From the NCBI GenBank assembly GCA_009775375.1, contig VSPO01000003.1, positions 6,602 to 70,601 on the forward strand: 64,000 bases of DNA, given 5' to 3'. Each line of letters opens with the position of its first letter. The first letter of the stretch is position 1. The position numbers were made by a program, and so were the translations under genes. Positions 36,289-47,000 of the stretch are shown piece after piece. The notes beneath the pieces were generated by a model that was given only the letters and a program-made list of their open reading frames with translations, was not told where the DNA came from and made no database searches. This DNA comes from Muribaculaceae bacterium. Lineage in GTDB: Bacteria > Bacteroidota > Bacteroidia > Bacteroidales > Muribaculaceae.

Positions 36289-37917
36289 ATGAGAAAAGCA
36301 ATAATCTTAATCATGGCGTCAGTGCTATCTCCTTGGACTTGTTTGCAAGCTGAGGAATATTCTGTTGACGGCGGCAAAGACTGCAAGGTGAAGGGAGTGT
36401 CGGTGATGACTAATCCCGTGATATGGGCGGATGCCCCCGATCCTGACGTGATAAGGGTTGGGGATGATTATTACATGGTCACGACGACGATGCACCTTAT
36501 GCCGGGTTGCCCGGTCATGCATTCCAAGGACCTTGTCAACTGGGAGACAATATCCTACGTGTTTGACACCCTCGACGACACTCCGAAATATCGTATGGAG
36601 GGAGGGACAGTCTATGGCAAAGGGCAATGGGCCACTTCGATACGGTATCACGACGGGATGTTCTACGTGCTTTTCTCTCCCAACGACCATCCTTACAAAT
36701 CATATGTCTATACCGCATCCGATCCAAAGGGACCGTGGAAGGTGCATTCCCGGTTGCCCCATTTTCATGATTCGTCGCTTCTTTTTGACGACGATGGACG
36801 AGTCTACATATATTCTGGGTCGGGGACAATACATCTCACGGAGCTGGAGGCCGACCTTTCGGGAGTGAAAGCAGGCGGAGTGAACATGGATGTCATATCT
36901 CCCGACGAGGAGTCGCGCGGACTGCATGAAGGCACGAGAGTCGTGAAGCACAATGGCAAATACTATGCCATGGTCATCAACTGGCCGAAGACCGGGAGGC
37001 GGCAACTTTGCTATCGGGCAGACAAGATAACGGGGCCGTATGAAAAAATGACTGTGCTAAAGGATAATTTCGGCGGTTTTCCGAATCTTGCGCAAGGATG
37101 CATAGTTGACGGAACGGAAGGCGATTGGTGGGCCATGATATTCCAGGACCGCGGAGCAGTAGGGAGGGTTCTGACGCTTAGTCCGGTGGCATGGAAGGAC
37201 GGTTGGCCCATGGTCGGCCCGGAAGGGGAGGGGAAAGTGCCCCTTCACGTCAGCTACACAGCCAAATCCTGCAAGCCGACGGAACTGGTCAGTTCGGATT
37301 CTTTTGAGAGCGACCGCCTTGGCATCAATTGGCAATGGAATCACTGTCCCGACAATTCCGCATGGTCGTTGACGGAACGTCCCGGATATTTGCGCTTGCG
37401 CACGTCGAGAGTGGCGGATAATGTCTATGCCGCCCTCAACACTATATCGCAGCGAATGGAAGGTCCGGCATGCGACGGCTCCCTGCATCTCGACCTTTCC
37501 AACATGAAGGATGGCGATGTCGCGGGATTCGGGGCTTTCAACGGCCATTCGGCGTTACTTTCCGTCAAGGCTGAAAATGGAAAGAAATATCTTGTGCGTC
37601 ACAACACAGTGGTCAATTTCAAGCCCGATTCCAAAATCATCAGCCATGTTGACGATGTGGAGGAGGAGAGGATAGAGATTCCTTCCGATGAGATCTATCT
37701 TAAGATTCTGGCGGATTTCCGCCTTGGCCGCGACGTGGCAAGTTGCCAATGGAGCTCCGACGGCAAAGATTGGAAGACTATCGGCAACGACTATAGAATG
37801 AGATACGATTACACCCGGCTTTTCATGGGACAGCGTTTCGCCATATACAATTATGCCACAAAAACTCCCGGTGGTTACGTAGACGTTGATTCGTTCGACT
37901 ACCATTGCTATAAATGA
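36289..37917 (+). CDS. GH43 glycosidase with C-terminal beta-sandwich (beta-xylosidase/arabinofuranosidase)
   Basis: A 542-residue exported enzyme with a signal peptide (1-21). The five-blade propeller occupies about 42-325 with the inverting triad D51 (DAPDPDVIRVG), D161 (FHDSSLLFDDDG) and E214 (GLHEGTRVV). A concanavalin-like domain follows (about 335-542, DRLGINWQWNHCPDNSAWSL to YVDVDSFDYHCYK), as in beta-xylosidase-type GH43 members where it completes the substrate pocket. Likely acts on xylo-oligosaccharides or arabinose branches in the periplasm. Tightly linked to the esterase gene; 23 bases to the GH3 gene. Confidence 0.92.
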   Translation: MRKAIILIMASVLSPWTCLQAEEYSVDGGKDCKVKGVSVMTNPVIWADAPDPDVIRVGDDYYMVTTTMHLMPGCPVMHSKDLVNWETISYVFDTLDDTPKYRMEGGTVYGKGQWATSIRYHDGMFYVLFSPNDHPYKSYVYTASDPKGPWKVHSRLPHFHDSSLLFDDDGRVYIYSGSGTIHLTELEADLSGVKAGGVNMDVISPDEESRGLHEGTRVVKHNGKYYAMVINWPKTGRRQLCYRADKITGPYEKMTVLKDNFGGFPNLAQGCIVDGTEGDWWAMIFQDRGAVGRVLTLSPVAWKDGWPMVGPEGEGKVPLHVSYTAKSCKPTELVSSDSFESDRLGINWQWNHCPDNSAWSLTERPGYLRLRTSRVADNVYAALNTISQRMEGPACDGSLHLDLSNMKDGDVAGFGAFNGHSALLSVKAENGKKYLVRHNTVVNFKPDSKIISHVDDVEEERIEIPSDEIYLKILADFRLGRDVASCQWSSDGKDWKTIGNDYRMRYDYTRLFMGQRFAIYNYATKTPGGYVDVDSFDYHCYK

Positions 37918-37940
37918 CACTTTAAGACAACTTGAATCTG

Positions 37941-40274
37941 ATGGCAAGAAAAACTATGATAATATGTGCCGCCACGCTTGCTTTGGCATCGTGCGTCACT
38001 AAGAGTCCGGATATGGAGACAAAAATTGATGAACTGTATGCTAAAATGACTCAAGGGGAGAGAATCGCTCAGTTGAGAAGCTGCTATATGGATGACTTGT
38101 TCGCCCCGGACGGCAAGCTCGACACTGTCAAGTGCCGTGAGCTTATTCCGGACGGAATCGGCCAGTTTTCCCAGTTTGCGAGCCAGAAAATGATGGATGC
38201 CAATACTTTGCGCGACAGGGTGGCGGCGGTTCAGGATTGGATAAAGGAGAACACTCCCAACGGCATACCCGTGATGCCCCATGAAGAGGTGTTGAGTGGG
38301 GTCAACACGAGCGGATCCACGATTTATCCGCAGCAGATCGGTCAGGCTTGTTCGTTCAATACGGAGCTCGCCGAGCTGAAGACTCTCCAGACGGGCACAG
38401 CATTGAGGAAAATAGGCGGAACCTTATCGCTTTCCCCTATGGTCGACGTCTGCCGCACCCCGAGTTTCAACCGTCTGGAGGAATCTTATGGAGAAGACAG
38501 TTATCTGTCCGCTGCCATGGGAGTGGCTTTTGTGAAGGGCCTTCAGCAAGGCGATCTCCGTAAGGGAGTCGGCGCCTGCGCAAAGCATTATCTTGGATAT
38601 GGGGGTGGCGGAGATGCCGGAGAGAAGGAACTCATGGAGGAGATTCTTCTTCCCCATGAGGCGATGATACGTCTTGCCGGCTGCGACGTGGTCATGCCCG
38701 GATATCATGCTTTTAAAGGCACGAACTGCGTGGCAAACGGCGAGATACTTCGAGATATTCTTCGCGGCTACGTTGGATTTGACGGAATGGTGGTAAGCGA
38801 CTATACCGCCATCGACCAATTGCCGGACCTTTCCACCCAAGAAGAGAAGGCGGCAGCCGCGTTGAATGGCGGAAACGACGTAGACCTTCCTTTCGGAGCC
38901 AATTATGCCAGACTTCAGGAAGCTCTCGACAAAGGACTGGTGAAGGAGGAGGTTTTTGAGAAAGCTGTGAAAAACGTGCTTCGACATAAATTCCGTGCGG
39001 GGCTCTTCGACGACGATGCCTATCTCTACAGCAAGGAAAAAATTGTGCTCGACACGCCAGAGGAGCGGCAGACTGCCTATGACATAGCTTCGCAGTCGGT
39101 CATTTTGCTTGAAAACAATGGCATACTCCCGCTGAAGGAAAACAGCAACATTCTGCTGACCGGTCCGAATGCCAACACAATGTGGGCCATGTGTGGAGAC
39201 TATACCTATCCTGCGATGGCTTATTTCTGGAAAATGGTGACCGACAGCCTTGACAATCCTCACGTTGTTCCCTTGCTGGAGGGTATGAAGAACCGCCGGC
39301 CGGAGGGTGTCAACGTGACTTATTCAAGGGGATGCGACTGGACGGAAGAGGTGGAGACCAGATATTCCGCTTCCGGCGATGCCCGTGCATGGGAATATAA
39401 GCTTCTTCACCGTAAGGTGGATTCCGGCGAGAAAGCCGACAAGGCGGAGGCTTTGAGGCTTGCCAAGGATGCTGATGTAATTGTCGCCGCTGTCGGTGAG
39501 AACGTGATGCTGTCTGGTGAGAACCGTGACCGGCAAGGACTTAAATTGCCGGGGAAGCAACAGCAATTCGTGGAGGAGCTTATAGCCACAGGAAAACCGG
39601 TGGTGCTTGTTGTCTTTGGAGGCAGGGCACAGGTCATATCTGAAATCGCTCCGCGATGCGCAGCCGTTATCCAGGCCTGGTATCCTGGAGAGGAGGGTGG
39701 AAATGCCGTGGCTGATATCCTCTACGGCAAAATCTCCCCTTCAGCCAAACTTTCAGTCAGCTATCCCAACACTGAAATCTATGAGCCGATATGCTATAAT
39801 TATAGCGAAGGCAAAGACCCACGCGTGGCGTGGGAGTTCGGTTACGGTAAGAGCTACACCACTTTCGACTATAAAAACCTGACGGTGGAACCTGAGATTC
39901 CGACTGACTCGGAATCTGTCGAAATCTCTTTCGACGTGACTAATACCGGAAATATGAAAGGCGACGAGATAGCACAGATATATCTGTCGCCGAAGGGAGA
40001 TAACCAAAATATCCGTCCGATCCAGCTTCAGGGCTTTGCCCGGGTGTCGCTGAATCCCGGAGAGACCAAGAAAGTGAAGGTGAAACTATTTACAGAGCAG
40101 TTCGGCTACTATAGCAACTCCGGCAAAAGGCAGTGGAACATCGAGTCTGGCGATTTCATAGTCAAGATAGGCGCCTCGTCGCAAGACATCCGGCTGCGTA
40201 GTGACGTGTCGCTGAAGGGTGCGAAGGTCGAGAAACCCTTGAGAGAGCATTATCTCTCTGTGGCAGAACAATGA
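37941..40274 (+). CDS. GH3 beta-glycosidase, probably beta-xylosidase
   Basis: A 777-residue lipoprotein starting at ATG 37941, with lipobox LALASC (Cys18). The N-terminal barrel carries ACAKHYLGYG and the nucleophile D287 in GFDGMVVSDYTAIDQL. The second alpha/beta domain (from about 380, IASQSVILLENNGILPL) and the C-terminal fibronectin-like domain (about 650-760, VTNTGNMKGDEIAQIYLSP) follow, the usual GH3 layout. No acidic run follows the Cys, so it may face the periplasm. In this setting it would release xylose from xylo-oligosaccharides. Confidence 0.93.
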   Translation: MARKTMIICAATLALASCVTKSPDMETKIDELYAKMTQGERIAQLRSCYMDDLFAPDGKLDTVKCRELIPDGIGQFSQFASQKMMDANTLRDRVAAVQDWIKENTPNGIPVMPHEEVLSGVNTSGSTIYPQQIGQACSFNTELAELKTLQTGTALRKIGGTLSLSPMVDVCRTPSFNRLEESYGEDSYLSAAMGVAFVKGLQQGDLRKGVGACAKHYLGYGGGGDAGEKELMEEILLPHEAMIRLAGCDVVMPGYHAFKGTNCVANGEILRDILRGYVGFDGMVVSDYTAIDQLPDLSTQEEKAAAALNGGNDVDLPFGANYARLQEALDKGLVKEEVFEKAVKNVLRHKFRAGLFDDDAYLYSKEKIVLDTPEERQTAYDIASQSVILLENNGILPLKENSNILLTGPNANTMWAMCGDYTYPAMAYFWKMVTDSLDNPHVVPLLEGMKNRRPEGVNVTYSRGCDWTEEVETRYSASGDARAWEYKLLHRKVDSGEKADKAEALRLAKDADVIVAAVGENVMLSGENRDRQGLKLPGKQQQFVEELIATGKPVVLVVFGGRAQVISEIAPRCAAVIQAWYPGEEGGNAVADILYGKISPSAKLSVSYPNTEIYEPICYNYSEGKDPRVAWEFGYGKSYTTFDYKNLTVEPEIPTDSESVEISFDVTNTGNMKGDEIAQIYLSPKGDNQNIRPIQLQGFARVSLNPGETKKVKVKLFTEQFGYYSNSGKRQWNIESGDFIVKIGASSQDIRLRSDVSLKGAKVEKPLREHYLSVAEQ

Positions 40275-40355
40275 ATTGCGGGGTTGGAGTGAAGACCCAT
40301 TGCAAATTTAAGTATAAAAGAATAAACTAATAAAAAGAATAAATTAATATTAGTT

Positions 40356-41705
40356 ATGAAACGTATTTTGTCAGTTTTGGCATTGCTGTCTTCCTTGGGG
40401 GCGTATTCCCAGCTCCCGGACCTCAATATGCCGTTGGTCCAGACCAAATTCACGGCCGATCCTGCGCCTGTTGTCGTGAACGATACTGTCTACCTATACA
40501 CCACTCACGACGAGGACAATGCCGAAGGTTTTGCCATGCGCGACTGGCTTCTCTACACTTCGACCGATATGGTCAACTGGCAGGACAGGGGAGCCGTGGC
40601 GTCGTTGAAAGATTTCAAATGGTATGACGGCGACAATGGCGCCTGGGCAGAGCAGGTGGTCTTCCGCGACGGCAAATGGTATATGTATTGCCCGATTCAT
40701 GGACATGGAATCGGGGTTCTCGTTGCCGATTCTCCCTATGGCCCTTTTAAAGACCCCATCGGAAAGCCACTTGTCTGGCAGAAGGAACATTGGGATGATA
40801 TCGATCCGACCGTCTGGGTCGACGATGACGGCCAGGCATACATGTATTGGGGAAATCCCAGCCTGTATTGTGTCAAGCTTAACCCCGATATGGTGTCGTA
40901 TTCGGGAGAAATAGTCAAGTTCCCCAAGATAGAAGACTATCAGGAGGGACCATGGTTCTACAAGCGCGGCGATAAGTATTATCTTGCTTTCGCGTCCACA
41001 TGTTGTCCTGAGGGAATCGGGTATGCCATGAGCGACAATCCAATGGGGCCGTGGGAATATAAAGGGCATATAATGGACCATACGCCACGCACGCGGGGAA
41101 ACCATCCCGGAATCATCGACTACAAGGGTAAATCTTACTGTTTCGGCTTGAACTATGACGTGTTCCGTCTTGACGAAAGCCGTCATGCCGAACGGCGTTC
41201 CGTTTCGGCTGCCGAAATGGAGTATAATCCTGACGGGACAATCAAGGAGTTGCCATATTTCCAGGATTGCAAGCTGACGCAAATCTCGACGTTTGATCCT
41301 TATCGCGAAGTAGAAGCCGAGACAATGGCATGGGGCTATGGGCTGAAGACGATTCCTAAGAATCCGTGGGGACCGGAACGTTGGAATCAGCTTGTGACCA
41401 ATATCGATGATGGGGAATATATCATGGTGAAGGGTGTCGACTTCGGAAAAGGAGCGAGAGAATTTAATGTAAAGGCTTCGTCACATCTTTATGGAGGAGA
41501 CCTTGAGATCAGGGTGGATTCTCCCGACGGTCCGTTGGCCGGCTTCGTGAAAATCGGAAACACCAAAGACGAGTTGCTTGGTTTCTCCACTCCCGTCACG
41601 GGGCTTTCCGGGATTCACGACCTTTATCTAGTCTTCAAGGGAAATGAAAGACAAAAGCGAAATCTTTTCAATCTCGACTCCTGGAGATTCAGACGGGCAG
41701 ACTGA
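40356..41705 (+). CDS. GH43 with CBM6-like module (arabinofuranosidase/xylosidase type)
   Basis: A 449-residue exported protein, signal peptide 1-18. The propeller (about 25-300) has D35 (FTADPAPVV), D150 (DDIDPTVWVDDDG) and E197 (DYQEGPWFYKR). A CBM6-like beta-sandwich forms residues 305-449 (YREVEAETMAWGYGL, GVDFGKGAREFNVKAS, GIHDLYLVFKGN). It is a close relative in layout of the GH43 at 57286. Such proteins include arabinofuranosidases on arabinoxylan. An 81-base gap follows the GH3 gene with no promoter match; the operon ends at the terminator at 41744. Confidence 0.92.
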   Translation: MKRILSVLALLSSLGAYSQLPDLNMPLVQTKFTADPAPVVVNDTVYLYTTHDEDNAEGFAMRDWLLYTSTDMVNWQDRGAVASLKDFKWYDGDNGAWAEQVVFRDGKWYMYCPIHGHGIGVLVADSPYGPFKDPIGKPLVWQKEHWDDIDPTVWVDDDGQAYMYWGNPSLYCVKLNPDMVSYSGEIVKFPKIEDYQEGPWFYKRGDKYYLAFASTCCPEGIGYAMSDNPMGPWEYKGHIMDHTPRTRGNHPGIIDYKGKSYCFGLNYDVFRLDESRHAERRSVSAAEMEYNPDGTIKELPYFQDCKLTQISTFDPYREVEAETMAWGYGLKTIPKNPWGPERWNQLVTNIDDGEYIMVKGVDFGKGAREFNVKASSHLYGGDLEIRVDSPDGPLAGFVKIGNTKDELLGFSTPVTGLSGIHDLYLVFKGNERQKRNLFNLDSWRFRRAD

Positions 41706-41743
41706 GCCTGCGAAGAGCTTCCACAGCATCGAATCAGAGCCTG

Positions 41744-41778
41744 AAGGCCGGCGCAGAATGTCTTGTGCCGGCCTTTTT
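41744..41778 (+). terminator. Terminator of the esterase-GH43-GH3-GH43 operon
   Basis: Stem AAGGCCGGC / GCCGGCCTT (41744-41752 and 41767-41775) with a 14-base loop followed by TTT. Confidence 0.85.
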
Positions 41779-41986
41779 CGGGGTTATTTTTAGCCACCGA
41801 CGGTGTCGATTTATGTCGTTCCCAAAAAAAATGATGAAAAATGCTAATAAGTGTGTCTTGGAGTAATGTGTTGATATTCAAGTGTGATGTGACGAATATG
41901 AATCGATATGAGACGAATTTTCAGGATATGTGACAACAGACAATATTTATGAAACATAATTATTAGAAGTGATGGCGATGCGATTG

Positions 41987-41994
41987 TAATTTTG
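41987..41994 (+). promoter_or_regulatory. -7 box of the GH43-xus operon
   Basis: TAATTTTG, a full match to TAnnTTTG, 26 bases before the GH43 start. At the -33 spacing only TTAG is found; a weak -33 box is common where an activator such as an HTCS acts. The rest of 41779-42020 is AT-rich with no gene. Confidence 0.55.
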
Positions 41995-42020
41995 CGTCAG
42001 AAATTTTAAACGAAACCAGC

Positions 42021-43781
42021 ATGAGAATGAGCAACCTTTCAATCTGCGCCATGGCGATAAGCTCGGCATTCCTGACAATGACAGCGTGTGGCAGGGCTTC
42101 GGCAAGCGAAACAGAGCCGCAACCTGAGGCCGCGATATTCGAATCGTTCACCTACAAGGGCAATGATGATTTCTACAACAGGAATCCCCTGCCCGATAAA
42201 GAGTCGTTCTACAATCCGATTCTTCCAGGATGGTATTCCGACCCATCTATATGTACCAACGGCGAGGGGGACTATTATATAGCAACCTCCACTTTCACCT
42301 ACGTGCCGGGAGTGCCCGTTTTCCATAGCCGTGATTTGGTCAACTGGAAACGCGTAGGCCACGTCCTGACTCGCGAGTCGCAGATGAAGAATTTCCGACA
42401 TCAGCACGTCAGCGGCGGTATTTTCGCCCCGGACCTTAAATATAATCCCGCCAACAAGACGTATTATATGATCACGACCAATGTCGGCGCCGGCAACTTT
42501 TTCGTGAAGGCCACGGATCCGGCAGGAGAATGGAGCGATCCGATATATCTTCCGGAGGTGCAGGGCATCGACCCCTCATTCTTCTTCGACACCGACGGCC
42601 GTGCTTATATAGTCAACAACGATGACGCCCCTGACGGGAAACCGGAATATCCGGGCCATCGCACTGTGCGCGTCGTGGAGTTTGACACGAAGACCGACAA
42701 ATGCATTGGTGAGCGCAAAATTATCGTCAACAAAGGCTGGCGTCCGCAAGACAAGCCAATATGGTGTGAAGGACCACACATATATAATATCGACGGGACC
42801 TATTATCTTATGACCGCCGAAGGGGGCACGGGCGACTGGCATAGCGAGGTGATATATAAAGGAACATCTCCGATGGGTCCTTTCGTGCCTTGGGAAGGCA
42901 ATCCCATCCTGACGCAGCGCGACCTTCCCAAAGACCGCGATATGCCGATTACGTGTGCCGGACATGCCGATCTTGTCCAGACTAAGGAGGGGGATTGGTG
43001 GGCAGTGTTCCTGGCATGCCGACCTACTGAAGATGGATTCGAGAACCTCGGACGCGAGACGTTTATGCTTCCCGTGGAATGGACAGACGACAAATGGCCG
43101 GTCATCACGCGTCACGGCGAGACCATTCCGATGATTTCACGCCGTAGCGGAGTAGAAAGAGGTGACAGCGTCACTTTCGGTAACTTTGAATGGACCGACA
43201 ATTTCGATGCTCCCGCACTTAACCAAGAATGGTTGTCGCTCAGAGGAGATATCTCATCAATGTATTCACTGACTTCACCGCAGGGATACTTGACGCTCAA
43301 ATGCTCTGAAGTGGCTCCTACAGAGAAAGACATAGCGTCTTACCTTGGTCGGCGCGTGCAGCATCATCAATACGAGTGCGCAACCCACATGGTGTTTGAG
43401 CCTGCTGATTCCACCCAGCTTGCCGGACTTCTTGTGATGAAAGACGAGACCCATCAATATCAACTTGCCAAAACCCATGACGGTACCAACGGGATAGTGG
43501 TGCTGAGAAAAGTTGACGATAAAAATATCTCCAACGTTGCCTCCGCAACATTGCCGGAAGAGGGGAATGGGATCGACCTGAAGGTCGTCTCCGACGGCAG
43601 GCACTACAGCTTCCATTATTCCACTGACCGTGGAGCCAATTGGACTCAGCTTGCAGACAAGGTTGACGCACGCCACACATCAACGGCTGCGGCCGGAGGA
43701 TTCACAGGCACGACGATCGGCCCGTTTGCAGTAAAGGCAAAGTCATTGTCGACGGAAAACGTGGCACAGGCTGAGATATAA
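42021..43781 (+). CDS. GH43 beta-xylosidase-type lipoprotein with C-terminal concanavalin-like domain
   Basis: A 586-residue lipoprotein (lipobox LTMTACG, Cys23). The propeller (about 62-370) has D74 (GWYSDPSICTNG), D184 (QGIDPSFFFD) and E250 (IWCEGPHIYN). A beta-xylosidase C-terminal concanavalin-like domain follows at about 385-575 (WTDNFDAPALNQEWLSLRG). The bi-modular form is typical of exo-acting beta-xylosidases, some of which also release arabinose. It sits between the first glycosidase block and the xus core with its own promoter-like box. Confidence 0.92.
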   Translation: MRMSNLSICAMAISSAFLTMTACGRASASETEPQPEAAIFESFTYKGNDDFYNRNPLPDKESFYNPILPGWYSDPSICTNGEGDYYIATSTFTYVPGVPVFHSRDLVNWKRVGHVLTRESQMKNFRHQHVSGGIFAPDLKYNPANKTYYMITTNVGAGNFFVKATDPAGEWSDPIYLPEVQGIDPSFFFDTDGRAYIVNNDDAPDGKPEYPGHRTVRVVEFDTKTDKCIGERKIIVNKGWRPQDKPIWCEGPHIYNIDGTYYLMTAEGGTGDWHSEVIYKGTSPMGPFVPWEGNPILTQRDLPKDRDMPITCAGHADLVQTKEGDWWAVFLACRPTEDGFENLGRETFMLPVEWTDDKWPVITRHGETIPMISRRSGVERGDSVTFGNFEWTDNFDAPALNQEWLSLRGDISSMYSLTSPQGYLTLKCSEVAPTEKDIASYLGRRVQHHQYECATHMVFEPADSTQLAGLLVMKDETHQYQLAKTHDGTNGIVVLRKVDDKNISNVASATLPEEGNGIDLKVVSDGRHYSFHYSTDRGANWTQLADKVDARHTSTAAAGGFTGTTIGPFAVKAKSLSTENVAQAEI

Positions 43782-44088
43782 AAGTGAATAGCATTATCAT
43801 AAGGTAGATATATGATTGTTTGATTAGGTTGATTTTGCAATCGATAGCATGGCGTGGGGGAGGATTCTGCCCCGCAGCCATGCATCAACCGCAAGGACTT
43901 GCTGATCAGGTCAGATGAAAACTAACCGGAATGATAATACTCCCGATTAATTAATATAAACCTCAAATCTAAATAATTACCGACAAGAAAAAGACAAAAC
44001 CCTAAATCCCAAACCTACGAGCGAGGCTACGCAAGAGCCAAACTCAAAAAACATGAATTATAACCAATAATTTACTCAAACTAACGAA
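43782..44088. other. Gene-free leader before the first SusC gene
   Basis: AT-rich, no open frame and no full TAnnTTTG match; TGATTTTG at 43830-43837 is the closest. It may be the transcribed 5' leader of the xus genes, or the xus genes may be read through from the GH43 gene. Confidence 0.4.
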
Positions 44089-47000
44089 ATGACGAATGTT
44101 AACAATCAATTAAGATGCATTCTGCTCCTGGCGGTGTTTGTGTGTTTCGGGGCTTTAGCCACGTTGGCACGGACAGTGAAAGGAACAGTCATCGACGACA
44201 CCGGCGAGGCTCTCATCGGTGTGACAGTCGCAGTGAAAGGAATGCCGGCCAAGGGAACCGTCACGGATATTGACGGCAACTACACCCTCGAAGTGCCTGA
44301 CAAGAAAGACGCGACGATAGTTTTCTCGTATATCGGAATGCTTACGGTAGAGGAGAAAATCGACGGACGCAGCGTGATCAACGTCACGATGAAAACAAAC
44401 AGCGAGCAGCTTGAAGACCTCGTGGTGGTGGGCTATGGCCAGCAGAAAAAAGCTTCCGTAGTGGGAGCCATTACGCAGACCACCGGGGAAGTGCTTGAAA
44501 GAGCTGCCGGTATCCACGACATCTCCGCCGCGCTGACGGGTAACCTCCCCGGCGTGGTGACGGTGCAGTCTTCCGGTATGCCTGGCGACGAGAGCGCAAA
44601 AATCACAATCCGCGGGGCCAGCTCCTGGAACAACAGCGACCCCCTCGTGCTCGTTGACGGCGTAGAACGCGACATGAACAGCGTGGACGTAAGCTCCGTG
44701 AAATCAATCTCCGTACTGAAGGACGCATCCGCCACGGCCGTTTACGGTGTGAAAGGTGCCAACGGCGTTGTGCTTATCACGACGAAACGTGGCCAGGAGG
44801 GACGCGCAAAAATCGACGTTGGTTTCACGGCCACGATGAAGACCGTCTCCAAGCTCCCCGACAAGGCGGACTCCTATGATGCCCTCATGATGCGCAACAA
44901 AGCCATCCTTCATGAGCTTCCCATCAATCCTTCCTCTTGGAGCTATATGACTCCCGAAGCAATTGCCTACAAGTATCGCCATCCAGCCAATCTTGAGGAA
45001 TTCGAACGTTATCCCAACGTCGACTGGCAGGACTATCTTTTCAAGAAGCATGCAATGTCCTACAACGGCAACGTCTCAATCAGCGGCGGTACGAAATTCG
45101 TGCGCTACTTCGCGGTCATCGACTTCGTGCATGAGGGCGACCTTTTCCGCAATATCGAAAACGGACGCAGCTACGACACAGGCTTCGGCTACAACCGTAT
45201 CAACGCCCGCTCGAATCTTGACTTCAATCTGACCCCTACGACTACATTCAAAGTGAATCTCGCAGGTTCGACGGGTCAGAAGCGAAGCACGTGGCCAAAC
45301 GACGGCAACTCATTCGATCAGGGCAACTGGAACAACCAGCAGGTGTGGGCCGGTGTCTACAACATCGCCCCCGACGTATTCCGTCCTATCTATTCCGACG
45401 GATCATTCGGCTACTATCCCGCATTCAAGAGCCAGGTGGCCAACTCAGCCGAGCAGCTTGCCATGGGCGGCGCTTTCAAGACCACCAACACCCGCATCAA
45501 CACCGACTTCATCCTCAACCAGGATCTCGGCTTCATTACGGAAGGATTGAATTTCATGGGAATGATCTCCTGGGACAACCGCTTCGTGGAGGCTCAAAGA
45601 GGCGTCAACGACCTTTACCACAGCCCCCAGCACAAATGGATCGATCCCGAGACTGGCATGGCTCAGACAGAGACATCTTTCGACAAGACAACAATGTTTG
45701 ACTACATCCCCGGAAGCCAGTGGACCACACAGGGCGGCTCGGTGCAAGACTGGAACACTGTGCGCAATCTCAACTATCAGCTCCAGCTCAACTGGAACCG
45801 CGAGTTTGGCAAAAACAATATCGGCGTGACCGGCGTATGGACCCGTCAGGAAGTCGCCACGGGCAACATGATTCCCATCCGCAGGGAAGACTGGGTGTTC
45901 CGTACGACCTATAATTTCGACGACCGTTACTTCGTGGAATACAACGGTGCATACAACGGCTCTGAGAAATTCGGCAAAGGCTTCCGTTTTGGCTTCTTCA
46001 ACTCCGGGGCTATCGGCTGGCGTCCGTCGCAAGAGAAATTCTGGCGCTCGCTCGGCCTCGACAATTGGTGGCAGGAGCTCAAGATACGTGCATCCTATGG
46101 CGAAATCGGCGACGATACCGGAGCTCGCTTCCTTTACATGGATCAATGGGCATACGGTGGCAACACCAAGATGGTTTCAACTGGATATGGCGACACCGCC
46201 ATACCCGGAGTATATGCCGACGGCAGTATCTACTCGTATTATCGCCAAAGCGCGCTCGGCAATCCCGACGCACATTGGGAAAAGGTGAAGAAGATGAACC
46301 TCGGTATCGATTTCTCATTCCTCAACAGCATGATTGCCGGTACGGTGGAAATTTTCAAAGACAAGCGTGACGACATTCTTATCAACGGCAATGACCGCGC
46401 GATGCCTTCAATCTTCGGACAGACCCCTCCGACCGCCAATCTCGGCAAGGCAGAGGTGTCGGGTTATGAATTTGAGCTTCGTTTCAGTAAGAATATTAAT
46501 CCCGACATGCGCATATGGGCCAACCTCAATATGACGCACGCCTCCAACAAGATTATATTCCGTGATGACCCTGACCTTAAACCATCCTATCAGAAACAGG
46601 CGGGCTTTGCCATCGGTCAGACCCACTCGCATATCAACGGCGGTTTCATGGGTTCGATGGATGAACTTTATGGTTCTCCGGTTCATGACGTCAACAATGG
46701 CGGCCGTCTTCCCGGCGACTATTATATCGTTGACTTCAACGGCGATGGCAAGGTAGACGTGGAGGATTCCGCACCTTATGGATATACAGGCACTCCGCAG
46801 AACACCTACAACGCCACCGTAGGCTTCGAATGGAAAGGATTCAGCGCATTCGTGCAGTTCTATGGCGTGACCAATGTTACGCGCGACGTAGGCTTGACAT
46901 CCTTCAGCCACAACACCAACAACGTCTACAACCTCGGGTCATGGTGGAATGGCTATGACCTTGACGGCGACGTGCTGCTTCCCCGCTGGTATTCTCAGGT